64,000 nucleotides of DNA from NCBI RefSeq assembly GCF_021049285.1, contig NZ_CP088017.1:1225380-1289379 (forward strand), in the 5' to 3' direction. The stretch is from Ruania halotolerans. GTDB lineage: Bacteria > Actinomycetota > Actinomycetes > Actinomycetales > Beutenbergiaceae. Each line of letters starts with the position of its first letter. Position 1 is the first letter of the stretch. Of this stretch, positions 26,101 through 33,649 are shown in pieces. The notes beneath the pieces were generated by a model, which was given only the letters and a program-made list of their open reading frames with translations, made no database searches and was not told the origin of the DNA. The position numbers were made by a program, and so were the translations under genes.

Positions 26101-26604
26101 ACGGCGGATGCTACGCGCGCGCCGGTGGATGAGTCCGCTCGGGCACGGTTGATCCCGGTGCTTGACGCCGTGCTCGGGCTCGATCGGGTCACCGAGAACG
26201 ACTCCGGCGTGATCTGGCGGGTGAGCGTGGCTGAAGGGGCCACCGATGCCGCGATCGCCCGAGCCCAGGTGTACGACGGCGAGGGCAATCTCGTTGAGAA
26301 CGTGCCGACCAGTCCGGCATATCTTGGTGGTCCCGTCACCCCTGACGGCACCGATCGCACGCTGGTGCTTGCCGAACGCGCCGATCCCTCCTGGCGCGCA
26401 TGGCTCGGTGGAACTGCGCTGCGGGCGGCAGATTCCGGCTGGCAGCAGGCGTTCACCATCCCGGATGGTGCCCGGGGGGAGTTGGAGATCCGCTATCAGC
26501 CGGCCTGGGTGGCGCCATGGCGGGTTGCCGCCGTGGTAGTGCTGGGGCTCACCATCCTCCTGGCATTGCCAACTCGAAAGCGACGCGGGGAGAGCATCGG
26601 ATGA
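23131..26604 (+). CDS. Giant multi-pass membrane GT2 glycosyltransferase
   Basis: The 1157-residue protein has a cytoplasmic GT2-like domain (about 1-265) with the motif WLLHDDSAPRP near 110 and FEDGRDLCQRARLAGHRVVVAP near 207. A long membrane part follows from about 270 with some 12 or more hydrophobic segments, and a C-terminal soluble part (about 900-1125) comes before a last helix and a basic end RKRRGESIG. This layout is the standard companion of WhiB2 and DUF5719 in actinobacteria, where it is thought to act in wall-glycan assembly, though its product is not defined. The acidic pair HDD replaces a classic DxD. It overlaps the DUF5719 gene by four bases (ATGA). Confidence 0.85.
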   Translation: MTTSETRVRAVVVGAVGSRYLPHTLAALAEQSAPPDEIVIAGIGSTRHAHQWESLVDEAGLDRRRVRVVPLAESATFGDAVRRAIAAADAEKPDARDEGRAWLWLLHDDSAPRPAALTELLAAVEASNAISVVGCKQVDWNQPDLLISVGVRATRGGLRFTGIEDKEIDQGQHDGREDVLAVGTAGMLIDAAVWRSLNGPDPALGPFEDGRDLCQRARLAGHRVVVAPKAVVRHARASYRGVRESAGARPDPRRSFLARRKAALHLRIADAPMLLVPVLAIAAVLTGVVRALWRVSTKELTLTGAEIIAPLAVLARPGALLRARRRARRTRRLPVRRLHPLQASWRDVWRHRRDRRMQVAAARRAARAPSELEIAERAALARRRRIAAACVLVLAAVLAAVSVVPSLSSGALIGGALVPADVDFRGVWHAATSAWIATGDGFSGPADPLLLVLSVFSLLTGGAWGVTLQVTIAVLLALAIPAAALGAWFAAGAATRSVMLRAWAALTWALGPALLLGLGAGRLGAILAHVALPLVILGVVRSLGLDRRDVVVSGMVGAQRVPRRTAAADVSAREAKRARLAALAEVGSADADADELPAPEPRKRPAAPEPQEPQATMISKVSRAGSLGAAAAAGLAFAVAVAGAPVLLPAGIVVVGMLALTVGRRRRLPTGRARLLLVLVPALVLLLPLVLHAAGTTEGWRVLLADPGTGLEVDSGPGWLRLLGWPQHPAPAPFLASVSNELPLAAMAVLLAVATLALLRGAGRARSVRIGWLVVTIGMVTAEVSRRTVVGLGRDADGALVAVHGWAGPGTSLVLAGLLIAALCGADGLRGSLSGTSFGWRQLSAALGTVAVALALLATGTTHGARVLAERSGEIDSEVALIGNRGAEPVPALGRELQGSAQQARVLALTPTPDGLDAQIWRGNGPQLTESSTVADVTRWMDSSEAAMDTATDAATVDLATMVAELANGTASDAAAVLADHAIAVVVVPETADATRAPVDESARARLIPVLDAVLGLDRVTENDSGVIWRVSVAEGATDAAIARAQVYDGEGNLVENVPTSPAYLGGPVTPDGTDRTLVLAERADPSWRAWLGGTALRAADSGWQQAFTIPDGARGELEIRYQPAWVAPWRVAAVVVLGLTILLALPTRKRRGESIG

Positions 26605-28130
26605 CCGCCCCTCAGCCGTGGTACCGGCGCCTGATCTCCGGCCTCGGGCGCGCCGTCACTGGCGTCTTCGTCCTGGCGCTGGCCGCAGGTGCCACGGTGG
26701 CCGCCACCATCATCGAGCCAGAGCCGCCCACCCCGGTTGTGCCAAATCACGTGGACGTGGGTGCGGCCCCGCTGACGCTGGTCTGCCCGCCTGCGCCGGT
26801 GCTGCCCACCGGAGATGGCGGCGATCTCGACTACGACGACGAGTTTGCCAACACGGATCAGACCGAACTGAGGACCTCGGTGGTGGTGCCGGGGCGGGGG
26901 AGTGCCGAGGCGGATCCGGTGACGGCCGGGCCGCTCGGCGGTGACGGCATTGAGGTGGCCACCACCGGAACGCTCCGACTGGTTGACGAAGCCGAGCCGC
27001 AGCCCACCGTGGTGGTGGCCGACCCCTCGATGGAACAGACCGCGCTCGCCGCGGGAGCCTCGGTGGCACGAACTGATGGCGGCGACTTGCGCGGGTTGAC
27101 CGCAGGCACCTGCCAGCGTCCCACCTCCTCGGCGTGGCTGGTAGGCGGGCAGACGGAGTTGGGATCGAGTGCGCGGCTGACCCTGGCCAACCCCGGAAAC
27201 ACGCCGGTCACCGCGACGGTTCACACGTGGGGGGCCACCGGTCCGGGGGAGGATGACGTGGTGGTGGCGATCCCACCCGGTGCGGCATCGACGGTGTTGC
27301 TGGAGTCGATCACTCTGGAGCCGCGGATCGCCGTCCAGGTGCGCGCGGAGGGCGGCCGAATCACTGCATCAGTGCAGGAGACGGTGCTCGCCGGCCTAGT
27401 TCCTCAGGGCAGCGACATCGTCACCGCGGCCGTAGACCCCGCCACCGATCTGCTGGTGGGGCCGATCCCGATCTCTGCCGACTCGGGTACCGCCGTGCTC
27501 AGGCTCGTCAATCCAGGGCAGGAGCCGGCGGCGGTGGCCGTGGAGGTGCTTGGGGCCGACGGCACCGAAGGCCTGTCCGGTGCACAGGACCTGGTGATCG
27601 AGCCCGGCACGGTCGCCGATGTGGCACTGGACGGAATCGACGGCCCGGCTGCCTCCCTGCTGGTGACGAGCGACCAGCCCGTCACCGGTGCCGCGATGAT
27701 CTCCCGCCAAGGGGAACCGACTGAACTGGACCCCGATCAGCCGGTGGTCGATCGCGCGTGGCTGCCCGCCGCAGCAGCCACCGACCACGGTCTGATCTCT
27801 CTTGCCGGGCTGGGCTCTCTGGTGGAACGCGCCAGCCTGAGCGTGACGTCCACGATCGAGAGCGACCAGACCGTGACCGTCCTCCCGGTGCGGGCCGACG
27901 GGTCCGACGCAGAGCCGATCGAGGTGCCGGTGGCCGCTGGCGCCACAGTGCGACTCGAGGACGAACTCGAACTTGATGGCGTGGTGGCCGTGGAGGTCAC
28001 CGGAGACCAGGTGCTCGCCAGCGCGGCCCTCGGCGCCACGTCAGCCAACGGACCGCTGGTGAGCATGCTGCCGATGACCGAGGATGCACATTCCGATCAG
28101 AGCATCGCCGTGCGGGTCGGGTCGAACTAG
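26601..28130 (+). CDS. DUF5719 family secreted or membrane-anchored protein
   Basis: The ATG at 26601 overlaps the upstream stop, giving 509 residues. An N-terminal hydrophobic helix (about 16-40) serves as uncleaved anchor or signal, and the rest is a long beta-rich extracellular part. There, blocks such as SARLTLANPGNTPVTATVHTWG and GTAVLRLVNPGQEPAAVAVEVLG recur, suggesting tandem immunoglobulin-like folds. The family has no established function and is nearly always coupled to the giant GT2 gene before it, so a partnership outside the membrane is a fair inference. No catalytic residues are evident. Confidence 0.83.
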   Translation: MTAPQPWYRRLISGLGRAVTGVFVLALAAGATVAATIIEPEPPTPVVPNHVDVGAAPLTLVCPPAPVLPTGDGGDLDYDDEFANTDQTELRTSVVVPGRGSAEADPVTAGPLGGDGIEVATTGTLRLVDEAEPQPTVVVADPSMEQTALAAGASVARTDGGDLRGLTAGTCQRPTSSAWLVGGQTELGSSARLTLANPGNTPVTATVHTWGATGPGEDDVVVAIPPGAASTVLLESITLEPRIAVQVRAEGGRITASVQETVLAGLVPQGSDIVTAAVDPATDLLVGPIPISADSGTAVLRLVNPGQEPAAVAVEVLGADGTEGLSGAQDLVIEPGTVADVALDGIDGPAASLLVTSDQPVTGAAMISRQGEPTELDPDQPVVDRAWLPAAAATDHGLISLAGLGSLVERASLSVTSTIESDQTVTVLPVRADGSDAEPIEVPVAAGATVRLEDELELDGVVAVEVTGDQVLASAALGATSANGPLVSMLPMTEDAHSDQSIAVRVGSN

Positions 28131-28144
28131 GGTCGGTTGGGGAG

Positions 28145-28609
28145 TCAGTCGCGGTAGGTCGGGTCCACATCACCGGGATCGCGACCGAGCATGTGCGCGA
28201 TCTGCTCGACCAGCACGTCCCGCACGAGTGCGCCCACGTCTGATTCATCCTCGCTGCGGGCGATCACTGGCCGGCGGTACACCACGATTCGGTGCGGGAG
28301 CCCGGCCGCCGGATCGCTGGCGAAGTAGCGCCCGAGTGGCACGGCACCGGTTTCCCACGGTGCGGGATCGCTCGGCGGCACCTCTTCCACGGCCACCTCC
28401 ACGTCCTTGAGCTCCGGCCCCAGGTGGCGTTCCAGGTGCTCCAGCGTGGAGATCACGGCATCATCGAATCGCTCTGCCCGGGTGCGCCACCCGGGCAGTG
28501 CCGGCGGCATCAGCGGCCCGCGCACACCGCGGCCGTGCCGGTCCCGCCGGCGTGGGGGGCTGGCGTAGGCGGAGCCATGCGGTACCAATGGACGAAAGCC
28601 CTCAGACAT
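28145..28609 (-). CDS. Metallopeptidase-family protein with degenerate HExxH
   Basis: The 154-residue protein starts at the ATG at 28609; the frame is open further upstream without coding character. The C-terminal 110 residues match the small zincin-like family found beside DUF3499 in actinobacteria (FDDAVISTLEHLERHLGPELKDVEVAVEEVP and PHRIVVYRRPVIAR). The zinc motif, normally HExxH, reads EQIAH in LVEQIAHMLGRDP, so the first histidine and the catalytic glutamate are both gone. The basic, disordered N-terminus (about 1-40, RRRDRHGRGVRGP) is an addition. A proteolytic role is doubtful; a binding role is more likely. It is divergent from the DUF3499 gene. Confidence 0.78.
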   Translation of the reverse strand: MSEGFRPLVPHGSAYASPPRRRDRHGRGVRGPLMPPALPGWRTRAERFDDAVISTLEHLERHLGPELKDVEVAVEEVPPSDPAPWETGAVPLGRYFASDPAAGLPHRIVVYRRPVIARSEDESDVGALVRDVLVEQIAHMLGRDPGDVDPTYRD

Positions 28610-28680
28610 GGGCTCAGCCTGCCAGACGACGACGCTCCGTGCCCCGGCGTGGCCCGTATCGCAAGGCGGCGGCGCCAGGG

Positions 28681-28686
28681 TAGCGT
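28681..28686 (+). promoter_or_regulatory. Putative -10 box for leaderless DUF3499 gene
   Basis: TAGCGT is followed by seven bases and the GTG at 28694, with no ribosome site between. This supports choosing that GTG over the one at 28685, which lies inside the expected untranscribed region. Confidence 0.45.
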
Positions 28687-28693
28687 GGTTGAT

Positions 28694-29092
28694 GTGAGAC
28701 CGACTCGAGGGTGCACCCGTTCTGCGTGCACGGCCCCTGCCGTGGCCACACTCACCTATGTGTACTCGGACTCCACTGCGGTTCTCGGGCCGCTCGCCAC
28801 GCACGCCGAGCCGCACACCTACGATCTGTGCGCGCAGCACGCCGACCGCCTCACGGTGCCCCGTGGCTGGGATGTGGTGCGACTGGCCAGCGAGTTCGAA
28901 CCGGCTCCGCCGAGTTCGGATGATCTCCTGGCCCTCGCCGATGCGGTCCGCGAAGCGTCGCGTGCCACGCCTGCGCCGTCGGTCCCGGCCGCACGCGGCC
29001 CTGTTGTTCCGGCCCCTGTGACGCAGTCGCGGTACGCGCCTGAGGCTGGACGCCGCGGTCACCTGCGGGTGATCCGCGGCGAGGAGGAGTAG
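28694..29092 (+). CDS. DUF3499 family protein
   Basis: The GTG at 28694 gives the family-typical N-terminus RPTRGCTRSACTAPAVATLTYVY and a product of 132 residues. The two cysteines near the start (C8 and C13) and one in YDLCAQH suggest a small zinc-binding or ribbon fold, with the histidines of the same segment as further ligands. The C-terminal 60 residues are Pro/Ala-rich and end acidic. Function is unknown. In actinobacteria the gene sits between the zincin-like gene and manB, as here. A TAGCGT hexamer 7 bases upstream suggests leaderless expression. Confidence 0.85.
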   Translation: MRPTRGCTRSACTAPAVATLTYVYSDSTAVLGPLATHAEPHTYDLCAQHADRLTVPRGWDVVRLASEFEPAPPSSDDLLALADAVREASRATPAPSVPAARGPVVPAPVTQSRYAPEAGRRGHLRVIRGEEE

Positions 29093-29100
29093 CCACCAGC

Positions 29101-29106
29101 TACGCT
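29101..29106 (+). promoter_or_regulatory. Putative -10 box for leaderless manB
   Basis: TACGCT is followed by six bases and the GTG of manB. The hexamer sits in a short inverted repeat, ACCAGC-TAC-GCTGGT (29096-29110), which could also mask it. No ribosome site is present. Confidence 0.42.
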
Positions 29107-29112
29107 GGTCGG

Positions 29113-30564
29113 GTGCCAGATCTGAACGCCATCGTCATGGCCTATGACGTCCGCGGTGTCGTCCCCGCCCAGCTCGACGAGGATGCTGCTCGCGCGCTTG
29201 GTGCCGCGTTCGCTGACGTAGCTGCAGTTCCTGCCGGTGCAGCCAGCGTCGTGGTGGGTCACGATATGCGCCCGTCCTCCCCGTCGCTGACCGCCGCGTT
29301 TGCCGACGGCGCCGCCTGGCGAGGGGTGGACGTGCTCAACATCGGCCTGTGTTCTACCGATGGGCTGTACTACGCATCGGGATCCCACGGGGTACCCGGG
29401 GCGATGTTCACCGCGAGCCACAACCCGGCTGAATACAACGGCATCAAGATGTGCCACGCCGGGGCACGCCCGGTCGGGCGTGGCGCCGGTCTGGAGGATG
29501 TACATCACCTGGCCCAGCAGTACCTCGATGAGGGCATCCCCGCGGCCGAACGTCAGGGAAACGTCACCGAGGCTGACCTGCTTGGTGCCTACGCCGCGCA
29601 CCTGCGTGAACTCGTCGGGCTGGACGGGATCCGTCCTTTGAAGGTCGTCGTCGACGCTGGCAACGGGATGGCGGGGTTGACCGCGGGCGCTGTCCTCGGT
29701 AGCGAGGCGGGGCTGCCCGATGTCGGCCTGGAACTCGTCCCGATGTACTTCGAACTGGACGGTACGTTTCCCAACCACGAGGCCAACCCCCTCGACCCTG
29801 CGAACCTGATCGATCTGCAGACAGCGGTGATCGCTGAGGAAGCTGACATCGGCCTAGCCTTCGACGGCGACGCGGATCGGTGCTTCGTGATCGACGAGCG
29901 GGGCGTTGCGGTGAGCCCGTCGGCCGTGACCGCGCTTGTTGGTCTACGCGAGCTGGAAAAGGAGAGCGCAGCGGGCCGTACGGGCACCGTGATCCACAAT
30001 CTGATCACCTCCCGCGCGGTACCCGAGCTTGTCGAGGCAGCTGGGGGTCGCGCCGTATGCACCCGGGTGGGGCACTCCTTCATCAAGGCCCAGATGGCTG
30101 AAGAGAATGCGGTTTTCGGTGGCGAGCACTCCGCCCATTACTACTTCCGCGACTTCTGGTTCGCCGACACCGGCATGCTCGCCGCATTGCACGTGCTACA
30201 CGCGCTCGGCACAAGTTCGTCCTCGCTCTCTGAGTTGTCAGAGATATACACGCCCTACTACGGCTCCGGGGAGATCAATTCCCGGGTGAGCGATCCTGAC
30301 GAAGCGATTGCCAGGGTTCGGGATGCCTTCGCCGAGGACATTGCCTCCGGGGTGGTTCAGGTGGAGGAGTTCGACGGCGTTACCTTCAGCCACTGGGACG
30401 CCGCCCCGCGGTGGTGGTTCAACCTGCGCTCATCAAACACCGAACCGCTGCTGCGGCTGAACGTGGAGGCGCATGACGAGGACATCCTCGCCAAGATCAC
30501 CGACGGCGTACTCGCCGTATTAAGGGAAGGGCAGGATGACGAGGAGGGGACCGACAGTGACTGA
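29113..30564 (+). CDS. manB: Phosphomannomutase/phosphoglucomutase
   Basis: The 483-residue enzyme of the alpha-phosphohexomutase superfamily converts mannose-6-phosphate to mannose-1-phosphate, and possibly the glucose pair. All active-site loops are present: the phosphoserine loop TASHNP (S102), the magnesium loop DGDADR (251-256), the sugar loop GGEHSAHYYF (near 337) and the phosphate loop RSSNTEP (near 440). The length is as usual. It joins manA at 20762 in supplying mannose-1-phosphate. The next gene overlaps its 3' end, so they are cotranscribed. The start codon GTG appears leaderless. Confidence 0.93.
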   Translation: MPDLNAIVMAYDVRGVVPAQLDEDAARALGAAFADVAAVPAGAASVVVGHDMRPSSPSLTAAFADGAAWRGVDVLNIGLCSTDGLYYASGSHGVPGAMFTASHNPAEYNGIKMCHAGARPVGRGAGLEDVHHLAQQYLDEGIPAAERQGNVTEADLLGAYAAHLRELVGLDGIRPLKVVVDAGNGMAGLTAGAVLGSEAGLPDVGLELVPMYFELDGTFPNHEANPLDPANLIDLQTAVIAEEADIGLAFDGDADRCFVIDERGVAVSPSAVTALVGLRELEKESAAGRTGTVIHNLITSRAVPELVEAAGGRAVCTRVGHSFIKAQMAEENAVFGGEHSAHYYFRDFWFADTGMLAALHVLHALGTSSSSLSELSEIYTPYYGSGEINSRVSDPDEAIARVRDAFAEDIASGVVQVEEFDGVTFSHWDAAPRWWFNLRSSNTEPLLRLNVEAHDEDILAKITDGVLAVLREGQDDEEGTDSD

Positions 30565-30766
30565 CTCCGGTGTGAGTGAGCCTGCGATTGAGATGAACCT
30601 GTTGGCGATACTCAGATGTCCCGTCACCGGGGCAGCACTACGCCCGGGCACGATGCCCGACGGCGGCCCCGCCTTGGTCTCTGCGAACCCCGATCGACCT
30701 ATCGCCTATCCCGTGCGTTCGGGTGTGCCGCTCCTCCTGGAGCACGAGGCAGTCATGCTGAACTGA
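30557..30766 (+). CDS. Trm112-like small protein
   Basis: The 69-residue protein starts at GTG 30557, with GAGGAGGGG 6 bases ahead. The ATG at 30536 is in frame but lies upstream of that site and inside manB. The core LLAILRCPVTGAALRP, then IAYPVRSGVPLLLEHEA, is the Trm112/UPF0434 fold. It has only one of the cysteines that zinc-binding versions carry. Eukaryotic Trm112 activates methyltransferases; the bacterial role is less clear. It overlaps manB by eight bases, a pairing usual in actinobacteria. Confidence 0.85.
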   Translation: MTDSGVSEPAIEMNLLAILRCPVTGAALRPGTMPDGGPALVSANPDRPIAYPVRSGVPLLLEHEAVMLN

Positions 30767-30791
30767 TGGGGCGGCAAGTAATTCGAGCGAT

Positions 30792-31907
30792 TCATCGAGC
30801 GAGCCCGGCGATTGTCTCGGCGAATCGGACACCGTCACGGTGCCAGTTCACTTCTGCTTCGACGTATCGGTAGCCGGAGACTGCCATGGCTTCGCGTCGG
30901 TTGCTGTTCCCGGCAAGCTCGCGAAGCGCAGCAGCAACTGCCGGCACGTCGCTGAAAGGCACGACGATGCCGCCGCCGGAAGCCTCGATCAACTGCACGG
31001 AACTCTCGTTCGGGGTGGTCACCACGGGCACGCCGTGGGCGAGGTACTCGGCGATTTTGGTGGGCAACGACCGAGAGTAATTCGGTTTCTCGTGCAGGAG
31101 CGCGAGACCTGCGAGGGCGCCATCGAGCAGCTTCACGGCCTCATCGTTCGGCACGAAGCCCAGCCAGTTCACTTCTCCAGCCGCGTGCGCGGCTTCCAGC
31201 TGGGGTCTCATCGCAGCATCGCCTGGACCAATCAGAACGAACTCCAACTCCGGCACTGCGCGAGCGAGGGCGATCATGTCCGTCCCGCCGCGGGCAGCGG
31301 TGATACTGCCCAGGTAAACCACACGCTTCGCATCTGTGGATGAGGGTGATGGCTCGGACGGCACCCAGTTCGAGTTCGGGACCACGGGGTGTTCGCGGCG
31401 GAAACGGTCGGCGTAACTGTACTCGGCCAGCAGCAGCGTGTAGCGATGCTCAGCCATCGTTTCCATAAGGCGTACGACGGCTTGTAGAGGGCGGCGCAGC
31501 ACCCCCGGTACCCATGGGCGCATAGTGAGCGCGGCAGCCGTATCCTCGTGCACGTCCCACACGACTCTTCCGATTCGGCGCCCGAGCCCCGCAACCGCGA
31601 GCAGCAAGTCAGGGTCGTGGATGAGCACGATGTCGGCACGCGCCCCAGCACGGCGGATGATCTGACGTGCCCGCCTTATCGCTCCCAGCCGCGCCCGTCC
31701 GTGCGCACGAGGCAGGTCGATTCCGTGCACCTCTGAAGGAGGGAGCCGCCCGAACGCCTGAAACGGCGCCGCGTACGTCACCTGCAGCCCCGCCGCGAGA
31801 AGGGCAGGGATCTGACGGTGCCGGATCCGAGCGTCCTCGGGATCATGCACGATCGTCACTACTAGAACGCGCACAGAGCCCCCTTCGAACGCGGCTGATG
31901 TGCTCAT
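30792..31907 (-). CDS. GT4-family glycosyltransferase
   Basis: The 371-residue GT-B enzyme opens with VRVLVVTIVHDPEDARIRHRQ after a 12-residue leader. The second domain starts at RVVYLGSITAARGGTDMIALA (near 193). The donor loop contains LPTKIAEYLAHGVPVVTTP near 285, where LPTKIAEYL stands in place of LPNKLFE. It is last in a minus-strand operon of four genes with the ABC exporter and a dehydrogenase, one base after the ATPase stop. It therefore probably adds a sugar to the polymer that the exporter carries. Confidence 0.88.
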   Translation of the reverse strand: MSTSAAFEGGSVRVLVVTIVHDPEDARIRHRQIPALLAAGLQVTYAAPFQAFGRLPPSEVHGIDLPRAHGRARLGAIRRARQIIRRAGARADIVLIHDPDLLLAVAGLGRRIGRVVWDVHEDTAAALTMRPWVPGVLRRPLQAVVRLMETMAEHRYTLLLAEYSYADRFRREHPVVPNSNWVPSEPSPSSTDAKRVVYLGSITAARGGTDMIALARAVPELEFVLIGPGDAAMRPQLEAAHAAGEVNWLGFVPNDEAVKLLDGALAGLALLHEKPNYSRSLPTKIAEYLAHGVPVVTTPNESSVQLIEASGGGIVVPFSDVPAVAAALRELAGNSNRREAMAVSGYRYVEAEVNWHRDGVRFAETIAGLAR

Positions 31908-31908
31908 T

Positions 31909-32778
31909 TCACGCTTTCTTCTTCAGGGCCTTCCGATATTCGGCCACCACCTCGCGCGCGGAGCCGTCTTCGAGCATGCGGCCCTGATCCAGCCAGATGG
32001 CTCGATCGCACATTCGCTCAATGGACTGCGTCGAATGGCTGACCAAGAACACCGTGCCCGCGTGCTCACGGATCTCCTCGATCTTCGCGCGACTCCGGTT
32101 CCGGAATGCGGCGTCTCCGGTGGCGAGTGCTTCGTCGATCATCAAGATGTCCGGAATCGCGGCCGTGGATATCGCGAATCGCAACCGTGCAGCCATGCCG
32201 GAGCTGTAGGCCTTCATGGGCAGGTTGATGAAATCGCCGATCCCAGCGAACTCGACGATGTCGTCGAACCGTTCGCGCACCTGCTCGGGCGTCAGCCCGA
32301 GAGCAAGACCACCGATCATGACGTTCCGTGCGCCGGTGAGCGCCGGAACCAGCGCGGCGTTGACACCGAGCAGGGCCGTGGTGCCATCGACGAAAACCTG
32401 GCCATCACTGGTGGGCATCAATCCGGCTACTGCCCGCAATAGCGTGCTCTTCCCGGCACCGTTCATCCCGATCAGTCCCACGGATTCGCCGTGATTGGCC
32501 GTGAACGAGACGCCGCGTACGGCGTGCACTTCTGTGACGGCTCCTACGTGCGCTCGAGACCTGTTCAGCAGGCGGCGTATGCGTCCCATCTCACCAGCCG
32601 TGCTCTGCCGTCCGCCGAACACGCGGTACTTGACGTGCACGTCGTCGGCGATCACCGCCGGAGCGCCGGACACCGCCGAGCGAGGTTGGGTGGGTGCAGG
32701 CGCTGGTGAGGTCTCGGCGTCGAGGTCGTCGGCCTCGTGGTCGATCTCATCGAACTCACGGTCGTCAGTCGCGGCCAT
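31909..32778 (-). CDS. Polysaccharide ABC exporter ATPase (Wzt/TagH type)
   Basis: The 289-residue ATPase has Walker A GMNGAGKST (near 105), the unusual signature YSSGMAARLRFAIS characteristic of Wzt, KpsT and TagH proteins, and Walker B ILMIDEALATGD. It ends shortly after the nucleotide-binding domain, so it lacks the C-terminal carbohydrate-recognition domain of Wzt proteins that read a chain terminator; it is built like TagH or KpsT. The N-terminal 40 residues are acidic and disordered. It overlaps the permease gene by 14 bases. Together they would export a lipid-linked glycan completed in the cytoplasm. Confidence 0.92.
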   Translation of the reverse strand: MAATDDREFDEIDHEADDLDAETSPAPAPTQPRSAVSGAPAVIADDVHVKYRVFGGRQSTAGEMGRIRRLLNRSRAHVGAVTEVHAVRGVSFTANHGESVGLIGMNGAGKSTLLRAVAGLMPTSDGQVFVDGTTALLGVNAALVPALTGARNVMIGGLALGLTPEQVRERFDDIVEFAGIGDFINLPMKAYSSGMAARLRFAISTAAIPDILMIDEALATGDAAFRNRSRAKIEEIREHAGTVFLVSHSTQSIERMCDRAIWLDQGRMLEDGSAREVVAEYRKALKKKA

Positions 32779-33649
32779 AGCGATCCTCCGCCTGCCAGAA
32801 AACGATGAAGCCGATCACAGCCGTCGCGATCGCCCACCCGGCCCCCATCAACCACTGGTCGAGCCGTGGGCTGAACTCGCTCAGCACGCTCGAACGCACG
32901 AGCGTGAGGTAGAGCGCGACGGGTTGATACTCCATGATCGCTGCCACCGCACGCGGCGCGTCCAGTGAACTGATCAGGAAGAACACACCTGAGACGTAAC
33001 GTAGGAGCCGGATTGCCATCGGTATCAGATTGCGCAGATCCCGTGCGCCAACCACCAAGCGAGCGGCGATCATCGCGACGCCTGCGCTGAATAAGAAAAA
33101 GAGCACCACGGCAACAGGAAGCAGGAGCCAGGACCAGCTGACAACCTGTTCGGTGGCCAGCACGATGACCAGCATCACGGCGATTGTCGGCACTAATGAC
33201 ATCGCTTCGGCGAGGGCCACAGAAATGGGGAGGATAGCCCTCGGGAAGTGGAGCGCTCGCACCAGGTTCATGTTGCTCGTGATAGCAGTCGAACCGGAAG
33301 TGATCGTGCTGGCCATTGCCGAGAAGATGAACACGCCGACTGTGAGGAAGCCCACGTAGTTGTCCACACCGTCTCGGACGCGCTCTAGCAATACGCCGAA
33401 GACCAGGTAGTAAACGGCCGCGAGTGTGAGCGGGCTGAGAACTGCCCATACCTGGCCGAGGTAGTTGTTCTGGTTCTTCCCGTACGAGCGCGAGCTCGCC
33501 ATCGTCCACAGGAATGCGCGACGGACCCACAACTGGCGGATGTAGGCCCTCAACGAGGGCCGGCCGCCAACCTGACGCAGACCGTGCTCGGTGGCCAGCA
33601 CGGCCAACTCCGAGCGTGGCGTGTCCTCCGCGGGCGTGCGCCGGCTCAC
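32765..33649 (-). CDS. Polysaccharide ABC exporter permease (Wzm/TagG type)
   Basis: The 294-residue ABC-2 permease has a cytoplasmic N-terminus with the amphipathic segment YIRQLWVRRAFLWTMASSRSYGKNQNNYLGQVW seen in Wzm/TagG proteins. Six membrane helices follow (about 67-290). The segment FPRAILPISVALAEAMSLVPT between helices is typical. It overlaps the dehydrogenase gene by four bases (GTGA) and the ATPase gene by 14. It forms the channel through which the polymer crosses the membrane. Confidence 0.92.
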   Translation of the reverse strand: MSRRTPAEDTPRSELAVLATEHGLRQVGGRPSLRAYIRQLWVRRAFLWTMASSRSYGKNQNNYLGQVWAVLSPLTLAAVYYLVFGVLLERVRDGVDNYVGFLTVGVFIFSAMASTITSGSTAITSNMNLVRALHFPRAILPISVALAEAMSLVPTIAVMLVIVLATEQVVSWSWLLLPVAVVLFFLFSAGVAMIAARLVVGARDLRNLIPMAIRLLRYVSGVFFLISSLDAPRAVAAIMEYQPVALYLTLVRSSVLSEFSPRLDQWLMGAGWAIATAVIGFIVFWQAEDRYGRD

